DNA from: Arachis hypogaea
Taxonomy: Eukaryota > Streptophyta > Magnoliopsida > Fabales > Fabaceae
NCBI RefSeq assembly: GCF_003086295.3
Contig: NC_092054.1
Coordinates: forward strand, 54,357,353-54,421,352
Direction of reading: 5' to 3'
DNA length: 64,000 nt
Both the position numbers and the translations under genes were made by a program. The notes under the pieces were generated by a model that searched no databases, was not told the origin of the DNA, and saw only the letters and a program-made list of their open reading frames with translations. Below are positions 45,473-55,735 of the stretch, in pieces; position 1 is the stretch's first letter, and each line of letters starts with the position of its first letter.

Positions 45473-46489
45473 ATGATTGGGGACTCACTAGGAGCAAATT
45501 TGTCTAAAAATTAACATTTCTTAATGGAAGGTCACTTTGAAAGTTTATTGCAACATTAGGGACATTTGGAAAATAAAACAATTTTGGAAACAATTTTGAT
45601 TTTTGACAAAAATCTTGAAGACCAAATCAGTACTTTACATTTTATCTTATAAAGAAGGTTTGAAGAACAAAAGTACAAAACAACTCTAAAATCTCAAGGG
45701 CACCATCGCTGAGATGTGCAAACACTTCCAGGAAAGTCCCCTGCCTGTCATAGCAACACACTAAGCATAACCCATGGATTTTATGATAAAATGAATCAAG
45801 CACATCTAATAACCTACCAAGACAGCAATGCTCCAATGATATCCAAAGCCCGAATGGAAAAAATAAAAAATAATAAAGGAAAGCAAATACTTTTCTTGTA
45901 CTGAGCCAAACTATAGCACATATACTAAACACATTCCCAAGAACAATTCCCGTCTTCCAATCACTTCTCACCTTGTGCATAAAACAATTCTTTTTTCTAC
46001 CATTGAATGAGTTTAACCTTAGCCATTGGTCTTTGCAAACTAAAGCCGTCCATCAGACACAAGCTTTTCACTCAATCCAAGCTCCAAACTCCCAATTCAC
46101 AGAGCTCTTAAATGTGAATCCATATCCAAACACGTAGTTGCATAATGAATCACCAAACACAAACCTGGCTTAACCTCTCTCAAACACCCGAAATCATTCC
46201 CCAAAAAACTTCCAGAAAAAACAATATATATTAACCAAACTAAATTAATTTAGAAAACGAAACAAACTAGAACCGTTAACCAGCTAACAAAATTATTAGA
46301 GCAGGCATTTCGACGCGGCATAACTAACTTATTGCGAGATGCATAAGATTTCTCTCTACAATTGAAGGAATCGAAACTAAGCTAAACTAAAAGATCAAAC
46401 AAAGACCAAACGAAAAGAAAAAAAATGTAATAGCAGAAGCGGCAAAAATAAAAAGATAATGAGAAAGCTCCAACCTCAATCAGTGGCGA

Positions 46490-46600
46490 CGAATGAATGT
46501 GTAGCACCTTTTTAGCTGCTAATATTGTTTCCACTGGGGGAGCTTGAGAAAGGTTGTTAGAGAGAGAGAGAGAGATGAGTGAAACAGCGTGGCTGTAAAA
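46490..46600 (-). other. Candidate non-coding first exon of the WDR48-like gene
   Basis: On the minus strand the segment carries a (CT)8 run (46559-46574), common in plant 5' UTRs, then CCCCCAGTGGAAACAATATT and CTGATTGAG followed by GT (a weak donor, GTTGGA). It contains no ATG leading into a long frame. The call rests on position and composition. Confidence 0.35.
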
Positions 46601-47107
46601 GGCTAAGCGAATTTTGTGTGGCACCTGATTTGACTCGGTGTAAAACCTTTTAACTGAGGATAAAATTGCCTTTTGGTCTTTTGAAGAAAATTAGAAATTT
46701 GATTCTTAAGAATGATTTTCTTTTTGTATTTCATCGAGTAATAATTTTTCTTAAAAAACAAAACATTCATGCTACACATCCATGTAAAATGTGTATCCAA
46801 GTTATTTAAGTTGGCCCAAGCCCAAATTCACTTACGCTCATTAATAAAACGTGACTCCACGCGCCAAAGAGACACGAAACCTCTCGTTGCTTCATTCGCG
46901 TTTCATTATGAAAAAACCGTTACTTCTTCTTCAACACAAAACCACTACACGAAACCGCTCGTTCTCTTCGAATTTCTCTCAAAATCACTCAAACTTTACT
47001 CACGTTTTTTGCGAAAACCACTACTAGAGAAGAATCGCGAGAAGATTTTGCAAGAAAGAAGCAAAAATGAACCACCACAGCAACAGAGACTGACGAAGGT
47101 ATGAGAA
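46601..47107. promoter_or_regulatory. Divergent promoter region and leader of the Ulp1-like gene
   Basis: The space between the two outward-pointing genes is only a few hundred bases. The plus-strand leader is probably at about 46850-47099, ending CTGACGAAG before GTATGAG. It is C/A-rich with CTCGTT/CACTACACG phrases. The leader has a short ATG frame (starting ATGAACC at 47067) that ends after seven codons in frame, so translation probably begins in the next exon. No clear TATA box. Confidence 0.4.
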
Positions 47108-47267
47108 AAACTACTATTAATTTTAAATATTGTAATCTCCCGTTTCTCCTAGTTGCATTTTAGGTTTACTGGATAGAGTTGCTTCGTTTAGTAGATCGAC
47201 GTATTCTCATTCCATTTTTACAGCGCAACTAAGGCTTGAAATGAAATGTATTCTTATTTTTATTCAA

Positions 47268-47830
47268 TTCAGTGGAGTTGCTATTTTTTACTCACTTGAT
47301 TGTTAGTATGTTCACTTGACTTCTTTTGCATGCAAAAATACTATTCCTGATGAATGAATGTTTATAACATTTTACTCCGCACATGCATGTTGCTGAGTTC
47401 AGTGGAGTTACTCATTTTCATTCACTTGATTGTTAGTGTGTTCAGTTGAGTCATTTTGTATGTAGAAATGATTTTGTTGCTAATTCAATGTCTATTAGGT
47501 TTTCTCAACACATAAATGACGTTCGATTCAGCGGGGTGGGTCATATTTATTCACTTGATTGTTAGTGTCTGCAGTTTGGTCCTTTTACATGAATAAATGA
47601 TTTTCTTGATGATTGAATGTTTATCACTTTTCAGTGGAGTTATTAATTTTTTATTCAGCTGGTTGTTAGTGTGTTCAGGTAGCTTCTTTTGCATGCAAAA
47701 ATGCTTTTCTATGTGTTTCATAATTTATCATATTTTATTCAGTGCGTCAAGTGAGTTCGGTTTAGTGGGTTGGGATATTTTCATTCACTTGATTAAGATA
47801 TGCATGCTTGTGCTTGTCAATATATTGAGT
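47268..47830 (+). repeat. ~130-bp tandem repeat in intron 1 of the Ulp1-like gene
   Basis: The phrase CACTTGATTGTTAGT recurs at 47293, 47423, 47552, ~47657 (variant) and 47783 (variant), each followed by GTTCAGTTGAGTCCTTTTGC, a TGCAGAAATG phrase, GATGAATGTTTATCAC and TTCGGTTCAGTGG. Spacing is ~105-130 bases. Confidence 0.9.
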
Positions 47831-48959
47831 GAGTATTGACCAATTTTTTTTGTCCTTACAGCAAAAACGAAGAAGACAATGATGACAAAGAAGGACAAGC
47901 CGCGCTATAACGTAAGCATATTAAATATATTTATCCGCTTTGATTCGAATAAAATCTATTTTGTATTATAAATATATTATGACATTCTGTTTTGAAATCT
48001 TGCAGAAAACTCACGATTGCAGATACCAAACAAAAGCAATAGTAACAATGTTCAAGAATTTGAGTCAGGAAAAGAAAGATATAGTTGAAAAAATGGGATT
48101 CAGTGCCCTGGCACATGTCCCGAAAATGAACGTCTCTCACGCTCTCTTGAGAGAATTGATTGATTGCTATAATAAATACCATGGATACCTGAAAACTCTC
48201 CATGGCAAAATATAGTAACACCTGGCAAGATAGCAGATGTGTTGGGAATACACCACGGCAGTAAATACACTTTTCACTTTCTGCTTATTTTCGGTTCATT
48301 GATTCCTTTGATTTCGGTTCATTTGGGAACAGAAAATTAAACTGAGGCTTTTTGGGTGATTTGTTGCTATTAAAATATTGTAGGAAATTATTTTTCTGAA
48401 AAGGTTGAGTATGGCAAACTGAATGAGGCAGACAAGGCAATATTTGACAGCCTCAAATGTGTTACGTTGGCGACTTTGACAAAGTCTGTCCTGGATATGA
48501 GTGTTGAAGGGGAAGAGAACCGGCAACAATTTCGGAGGACTTTTGTCGTCTACATACAGAAGTGCTTCTTGCTGCCGACAATGGTAAGCATGGCCTCCCC
48601 GATCCATAAGCCGCCTATCTTTCCTGTGGACAACATCCGACAGTGGGATTGGGCAAATCATGTGCTCAACTTCTTGAGGAAGGGAATTAAGAACAAAAGA
48701 AAGGAAAAGAAACAGTCTATTGACGACTGTGTTTTTGTTTTTATGCTTATTTATTTCCGTGAAACGAAATTTCCTTGCTTGAATGGATCTGATGCTCCCC
48801 CGCCACCGTGGGTGGCCCACTGGATAAAGAAGATAATGCTTGAGTGGATTTCACTGGAAGCAATAGACACAATGGTAAATTAAACAAAAATTTCCCCCTA
48901 AAATTTCTCCTAGTTGCATTTTAAGGTTATTGGATTGAGTTGCTTCATTTACTAGATCG

Positions 48960-49260
48960 ACTTATTCTGAAATGTGATCTTCATTTAGTGTGTTCATTTG
49001 AATCCTTGTGCATGCAGAAATATTTTTTTTATGATTAAATGTTTATCATATTTTATTCACCATATGAATGTTATTCGGTTCAGTGGGGTTTGAAATTTTG
49101 ATTCACTTGATTCTTAGTGTGTTCAGTTAAGTCCTGGTGCATACAGAAATTTTTTTCTTGATGAATGAATGTTTATCACGTATTATTCATGACATGATTA
49201 GTGTTCGGTTCACTATTTTAGCTCATTTTGTTTCACCTGATTGTTACCGTATTTTCTCAT
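48960..49260 (+). repeat. Same ~130-bp repeat in the third intron
   Basis: Two full copies (CACTTGATTCTTAGT at 49103 and a variant at 49233) and a partial copy at ~48985 carry the same order of phrases as in intron 1. Confidence 0.88.
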
Positions 49261-49889
49261 TTCAGATGTTCTAAAATACTCTGCTAACTAAATAAGTTTG
49301 TGTTTTAGGGACTTATGTATAGAAAGCAAAAAAAGAAGGAAAAAACAAAAAGAAAGAAGGTGGAGAAGAAACTAACTTTTTTGAAGGGGAAAGAGAAAGG
49401 AAAAGGGGAGAAAGAAAAAAGAAAAATGTTGATCTGGATTCTTCTTCGGAAGAAGACACTTTTTCCGAATCTAAATCCAAATCCGATTCTGACAAAATAC
49501 CGCCAGCTAAGAAAACAAGTCAACAGAGGCTGGTTAAAAAACAAAAAGATTGTTGAGACAGATTCAGAATCAATAATAGAAACTGATTTAGAAAGCAGAA
49601 GTGAATCTGAAAACTAGTAAGTTTGATGTTCATATTGGTTTCGTTTTACTTGTATTTGGTTAAAATTGTTCTTATGTGCTTGTTCTTATATATTGCAGAG
49701 AAGAAAAAATTGAAAAAACAGCAACAAAGAAAAGAAAACAACCACAGAAGGTGGTTACAAAAGAAAGCAAAAAAAGAAAGCATGTGTCGACGGATTCAAA
49801 GAGCACAAGCCAATCTAAAAGCCAGTAAGTATCGGGTGATGTTGATTTATGTGATTGTATGATATCGAACTGGTTTAGTTTTTTTTTTT

Positions 49890-50135
49890 CTTTGCTGAAT
49901 GTTGTTTTATTCAGCACATGAATTGCGTTCGGTTCATTGAGCTTTGTAATTCTCGTTCACTTGATTGTTAGTGTCTTCACTTGTCCTTTTGCATGCAGAA
50001 ATGCTTTTCTTGATGATTGAATGTGTATCACATTTTATTCAGCAAATGAATCACGTTCGGTTTAGTGGTATTGTCTCATTTTCATTCACTTGATTGTTAG
50101 TATCGTCAGTTAGGTCCTTTTGCATTAGAAATTAT
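49890..50135 (+). repeat. Same ~130-bp repeat in the fifth intron
   Basis: CACTTGATTGTTAGT at 49958 and 50087, spaced 129 bases, with CATGCAGAAATGCTTTTCTT GATGATTGAATGT between. It is clearly the same unit. Confidence 0.88.
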
Positions 50136-50560
50136 TTTCTTACTAATATTTGTCTCCGGTATAAGTTTGATGTGTTTGTCTGTGTTGCAGAGAAAAAGAA
50201 ATTGGAAAAACACCCATAGTAAAAAGAAAACAATCAGGGAGGGTGGCCAAAAAACAAACCAAATCAGCAAAGCTTCTTTTCACAGATTCAGAGAGCAAAA
50301 TTGAATCTGACAAGGAGTAAGTTTCTCGAATCATATTTTTGGTTATTTATGCTTTCATTTTAGGTTCATTGATACTTATTTTATGAATTTTCAGAACTGA
50401 ACAAGAGAATGACAGTGCTGCAGAAAGAAGAAGAAAGGCGTTGGAGATGTTAAGAGAAAAGAGATCAAAGAGAAGAAATGATAGTGCTCAGACAACAAAC
50501 ATTGATCCAAATAGGTTTGACTCCACAGAGGCACAAAATGATTTCTCTGAGACGTTTGCT

Positions 50561-52252
50561 TGGTGCACAAAATGGTGATCATCAATGGTGCCAACAACTT
50601 GGTACGCACAATTGTAATCTCAACTCTTTGTCACAACTCCGCACAACTAACCAGCAAGTGTACTGGGTCGTCCAAGTAATAAACCTTACGTGAGTAAGGG
50701 TCGATCCCACAGAGATTGTTGGCTTTAAGCAAGCTATGGTCATCTTGTAAATCTCAGTCAGGCGGATTCAAATGGTTATGGAGAATTGATAATTAAGACA
50801 TGAATGAAATATAAAATAAGATAGAGATACTTATGTAATTCATTGGTGAGAATTTCAGATAAGCGCATGAAGATGCTTTCTTCCTCCTGAACTTCTGCTT
50901 TCCTATTGTCTTCATCCAATCATTCATACTCCTTTCTATGGCAAGCTTTATGTTGGGTTTCACCGTTGTCAATGGCTACCTCCTGTCCTCTCAGTGAAAA
51001 TGGTCCAAATGTGCTGTCACCGCACGGCTAATCATCTGTCGATTCTCGATCATGTTGGAATAGGATCCATTGATCCTTTTGCGTCTGTCACTACGCCCAA
51101 CACTCGCGAGTTTGAAGCTTGTCACAGACATCCCTTCCCAGATCCTACTCGGAATACCATAGACAAGGTTTAGACTTTCCGGATCTCAAGAATGGCTGCC
51201 AATAGTTCTAGCCTATACCACGAAGGTTCTAATCTTAGATTAAAAACCCAAGAGAGTATACTCCAGCTGTCGTCCAATGACTACGTTGAACATCATGTAG
51301 ATCGCTTTGTGATTGTCAGACACGCGACCTTGGCTAAGCGAGTAACGAAGATTGGGTGATTGTCACGGATCACCCCTTCATTCTGACTTAACTGAATTAA
51401 GTACAAGAGTATATCTTGGAGAAGAAGTAGGTGTGAATTGAATAGAAAACAGTATTAATTGCATTAATTCATGAAGAACAACAGAGCTCCACACCTTAAT
51501 CTATGGTGTGTAAAAACTCCACCGTTGAAAATACATAAGAATAAAAGCTCTAGGCATGGCCATGAGGCCAGCCTCAAACGTGAACATATAAGTTCCAAAT
51601 ATGAAAAGGTATCTCCAAAGTATGAAAATACAATAGCAAAAGGTCCTATTTATAGAAAATTAGTAGCCTAGGGTTACAGAAATAAGTAATTAATACAGAG
51701 ATTCACTTTCGGGCCCATTTGGTGTGTGCTTGGGCTGAGCATTGAAGTTTTCATGTGTAGAGACTTTTCTTGGAGTTAAACGCCAGCTTTTGTGCCAGTT
51801 TGGGTGTTTAACTCCAGATTTTATGCCAGTTCTGGCGTTTTGACGCCAGAATTTTTATGCTGACTTGGAACGCCGGTTTGGGCCATCAAATCTTGGGCAA
51901 AGTATGGACTATCATATATTTCTGGAAAGCCCATGATGTCTAACTTTCCAACGCAATTGAGAGCGCGCCAATTGGGCTTCTGTAACTCTAGAAAATCCAC
52001 TTTGAGTGCAGGGAGGTCAGAATCCAACAGCATCTGCAGTTCTTTTTCAGCCTCTGAATCAGATTTTTGCTCAGGTCCCTCAATTTCAGCCAAAAAATAC
52101 CTGAAATCACAGAAAAATACACAAACTCATAGTAAAGTTCAGAAATGTGATTTTTATTTAAAAACTAATAAAAATATAATAAAAACTAACTAAAACATAC
52201 TAAAAACTACCTAAAAACAATGCCAAAAAGCGTATAAATTATCCGCTCATCA
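50561..52252 (-). mobile_element. Solo LTR in an exon, 1.69 kb, target duplication TTGCT
   Basis: On the minus strand it starts TGATGAGCGGATAATTTATA and ends TTGTGCACCA. It is the same family as the LTR at 55736-57344. TTGCT flanks both sides (50556-50560 and 52253-52257). A minus-strand TATA (CTATAAATAGG, ~51645-51655) and the U5 block CTTACTCACGTAAGGTTTAT are present. A primer site or internal domain is absent. It lies inside the seventh exon of the Ulp1-like gene. Confidence 0.95.
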
Positions 52253-53183
52253 TTGCTCCATATAGGTTTGACTCCACAGAGGCACGAAATGATTTTTCTG
52301 AGACGTAAGATTCGGTTTCTTATATTGAGTTCTTTTTCTTTGTTTGCTAACATTTTATAGAACCTCTTATAATTCCTCTGCATTCACTGAGTAATATTTA
52401 TTTATCTTCCTTAGACTGCCGACTGTAAATCTGGATAGCAAACCTATCTTACAGACTCAAGCGAGCTCCACACCGTCTGTGAATGCCCCAGACAATACCA
52501 GGTAAATTTGTTCAGTGTGGCCTTTACTTTCGGTTCAGTGGGGTCCAGAAATGAATTTCATGTGTTTCTAGACCTCTGCTTTTAATCTTGGTTGCTGATT
52601 TTAATTTAGTATCTTTTTTATTAGGAAAAATACCCCGAAAACCCCGGTAAAAGTTTTTCGAAGAAAGAAAATCCATCAAAAGAAAAGTTTTAAAACTCCA
52701 CCAGCGTAAGTTAAAAATATTTATGTTGCTCTTTTAGATTTAGGTAATAAATTTTGTTTAATTAATAACACGGAAATTGTGTTTAAATGTCAGTAGCACT
52801 ACACCTGTTTCCGACCTACAAATAATTGAGGTTCGAGAAGAAACATGTTCTCAACCTTTGAAAATGTGAGTTTTTCAATGTGCAATTTTCGATTTCTCAA
52901 AACTTATTCTAATTATTCAACATTATTCAACATTAACTTCTTCCTTCTTTACAATCCCTAGAGATCCTATTGCGATATCTCTTCCGAGTTCTCATAAGGA
53001 AGAGTTACTAAAAGATGACTATATCTATATCCCTTCTGATAACGAGTAAGTCACACATAAAATTCTTTTTATTAATATTAATGGTATAGGATAATAATTT
53101 GGGGTCATTATTGAACTGTTTTCTGTGTAATGCAGCAGCGCTCCGGAAACACAACAGCAGCCCTGCGAAGAAGCACCGGCACT

Positions 53184-53843
53184 TAGGGGTGGCAAACAGG
53201 CCTAAATCCGTCGGACCGGCCTATGTAACCCACCAAAAAAGGCGGGCGGGGCTGGAAAATTGGGACCGCCAAATAGCAAAAGCCCGCCTAACCCGCACCG
53301 CCTAAATCGCGGGCTTTGGTGGGCTTTGGCGGGGCGAAGCGGGCTTCCCCGCTGGGCTTAGTATTTTCTTAGCAAGGGGTATTTTTATAATTTTTTTGCC
53401 AAAACCCAACTTCCCCCAACCCAACTTATAAGAGAATGAAGATGAAAATTGAGTGTTTTGGATTATGTTTATTTTGTTTTAAAGACAATATTTATAATTA
53501 TGTTTTGGATTATATTTATTTTGCTTTGGGAACAATATTTATAATTACAAAGACTTTAATGTTTGTGAATATAAAAATTATAATTTGTTTATACCTTTAG
53601 AAATTATAATAGTTAAAAGTAAAAAACAGAAGAAATTTTTTTTATGCCTTTAAATATATTATTTAATAGTTATAGGTTAAAAAAAAGAGGATATTTGGCG
53701 GGTTTAGCCTGCCGTCCCGCCAGTCCGCCGTTAGGCGGGGCGGGGTGGGATTCTGAGACCGCCTCACTAGGCGGGGCAGGCGCGGGGCGGCCCGCCAAAA
53801 GGCGGGCTTCTGGTAGGGTGGGCTTCCCCGCTTGCCACCCCTA
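53184..53843. mobile_element. hAT-like non-autonomous element in an exon, 660 bp
   Basis: Terminal inverted repeats begin TAGGGGTGGCAA (left) and TAGGGGTGGCAAGC (right, reversed). The ends are GC-rich with repeated GGCGGGC and GGGCTTCCCCGC; the middle is AT-rich. Flanking 8-mers CCGGCACT (53176-53183) and CCGGCACG (53844-53851) match at 7 of 8 positions, the length expected for hAT target duplications. No transposase. It interrupts the twelfth exon of the Ulp1-like gene. Confidence 0.9.
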
Positions 53844-54671
53844 CCGGCACGGCAATCGGAACAAGAAGCACCTGTTGATATGTAAGTTTTACTACTTGTA
53901 CAAATCTTGATAATTTCAGTTCACTACATGGTTTAGTTGTGGTTCAGTTGCATCCAAAAATGAATTCAACGTGTTCTTATTTTTGGACTTTCTTTTGTTT
54001 CTTCCAGTTGCCCTGGGGAACCCGAAAAGCAGGCCGTGGAGGAATCTTTCCCAAGGAAGACGAAGCCAGAACCTCCATTGAATGTGTAAGTTTTAATTAA
54101 TATCATTTTTTATCATCTTATGTGTTATATACTACTATTTCATTGTTTCTTTACGTTGTAATTAGAATTCTTTTTATTAGTTTTAATGTTATAGGATAAT
54201 AATTCTGGGTCGTTAATGAACTCTTTTCTGTTTAATGCAGCAGCCCTCCCGAAGAACAACAACAACCATGCCAACAAGCTCTGGCAGCACGGCAATTGGA
54301 AGAAGAAGCACAGCCTGATTTGTAAGTTTTCTGCTTGTTTAAATCTGCATAATTTCGGTTCACTGGTTTGTTTAATTTCGGTTTACCAATTTGTTTAGTC
54401 CAAAAATCAATTACTCTCTCTGTCGTCTGTAGTACTGCTCGTCCTAGACAATGGGAAGATGATGTGCCTTCCTTCAGCCTTGGGATAAGTCCCTCAGCAT
54501 CTCAACCAACTCCCCCTGTCTCAAGTGACAGTGACTCAAACAACTCAGCCCTTTGAGCCGACAGTGTCAGAGCTTGAAGTCCTGGCAGACGTAGTGGTAG
54601 ATGTTGGGGTGACGACGGCATTGAAATTTGCTGAAACAACGAGTGCCGAGTCGAGCTTCACAGCTGCTGAA

Positions 54672-55735
54672 TGATAAACCACTATTTCATGGTTTATCTT
54701 GTGCTAATTTGAGTGGTTTTTATCAAGTCCTTACCCACTTATTCATATGATTTGCATGATTTCACAATTCCTTCCTAGTTTTGTTCTATAGTTGAGAACT
54801 TGCTTCCTAAAGTCTTTAATTTGTGTATTTTAAATCCCCTTTATACCATTCGATACCGTGATCCGTGTGTTCAGTGTTTCAGACTTTATAGGGCAGGAAT
54901 GGCTTGGAGGATGGAGAGGAAGCTTGCAAAAATGGAAGGAGCACAAGAAATAAAGAAGACAATCAGCGAGGAGCGACGCGCACGCATGGCTCACGCGTGT
55001 GCGTGATCTAGAGATATTCACAGCGACGCGTACGCGTACGCGTACGCGTGGATTGGAGTTCTGTAAAACGACGCGTGCGTGTGCTTAACGCGTGCGCGTG
55101 ACACGCGAAGATGACCAGCGACGCGTACGCATGACTGACGCGTACGCGTGACATGCGCAATTTGCAGAAAATTCAGAAAACACTGGGGCGATTTTGGGCC
55201 GAGTTTGGACCCAGTTTCCGGCCCAAAAACACAGACTAGAGCCAGGGAACAGGCAGAGACTCAACACACATTCTCATTAGCATAGTTTTTAGTTTTAGAT
55301 CTGAATCTAGAGAGAAAATTACTCTTCCTCTAGGTTTTCTTCACATTCATAGAATTCTAGTTTTATGCTTTTGCTTTGGATATTGAGAGAGTCATCACCT
55401 CCGTTAAAGTTACTATTCTAGTTTTTTTTCTTATTCCTTTACTCTTTTGATTACTTATTAATCCTGTTCAGATAGGTATGTTACATTTTGGATTTATTAA
55501 TACAGAGAATTACTTTTCCCTTTAATTAATTTTCAATCCCTATTTTATTTAATTGATCATGTTTTCTTCTCATACTTTTGTGAGCGTTATATTCATGTCA
55601 ATGAAGTAGATCCCCAACTTGACATGGGGGTTGATTAAGAGGAGACACGTGAGTTGGAATGCTCAAGTGATTAGTTAAATTGAAAGTTGTTGGCTAATTC
55701 TCTATTTACTAACGCTAGTCCTTCCCAAGGGAGAG
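54672..55735 (+). mobile_element. 5' part of an LTR, interrupted by a nested element
   Basis: Begins TGATAAACCACTATTTCATG immediately after coding sequence of the Ulp1-like gene. It has a long LTR layout with an array of CpG-rich repeats and a downstream pyrimidine-rich stretch. It stops where the nested element's LTR begins (TGATGAGCGG at 55736). The rest is presumably beyond the right edge of the window. Orientation from the TG end is plus. Confidence 0.75.
54970..55155. repeat. CGCGTACGCGT-motif array in the LTR
   Basis: Repeated GCGACGCG(TA/TG)CG(CG/TA)(TG) phrases, about eight over 185 bp, including the alternating palindrome GCGTACGCGTACGCGTACGC (in part). Every unit is self-complementary (ACGCGT, CGTACG). 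CpG density is far above its surroundings. Confidence 0.88.

Larger units (their letters stand above)
43935..46489 (-). other. Probable 5' UTR intron of the WDR48-like gene
   Basis: There is no coding exon between the ATG at 43934 and the promoter region. A minus-strand acceptor ACTCCTAG lies ~30 bases before the ATG. Candidate donor at about 46489. The inferred intron would hold the SINE and the G-rich tract. cDNA would be required to confirm the leader. Confidence 0.4.
47879..54671 (+). pseudogene. Disrupted multi-exon gene, Ulp1-protease-associated family (tentative)
   Basis: Exons read from splice sites: 47879-47911, 48006-48260, 48384-48874, 49309-49617, 49699-49824, 50191-50316, 50395-52304, 52415-52501, 52625-52705, 52794-52865, 52962-53045, 53136-53881, 54008-54085, 54241-54321, 54433-54671. 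The N-terminal part (KTHDCRYQTKAIVTMFKNL, MGFSALAHVPKMNVSHALLR, KIADVLGIHHG, NYFSEKVEYGKL and DDCVFVFMLIYFRETKFP) is typical, from memory, of a legume family annotated with a C-terminal Ulp1 (C48) protease. PSFSLGISP then VSELEVLADVVVD near the end is its linker. Middle exons encode Lys-rich and Asp/Ser/Glu-rich repeats. Damage: a frameshift near 48213 (stop in AAAATATAG), a stop at the 49617/49699 junction, a frameshift near 54535, and truncation by an LTR at 54672 before the protease domain. The frame does run through exons seven to fourteen if two insertions are removed. A catalytic triad is not in view. Confidence 0.6.

Noticed and set aside
49305..49544. Minus-strand Phe-rich frames
   Set aside because: They are the reverse of the Lys/Glu-rich exon of the Ulp1-like gene.
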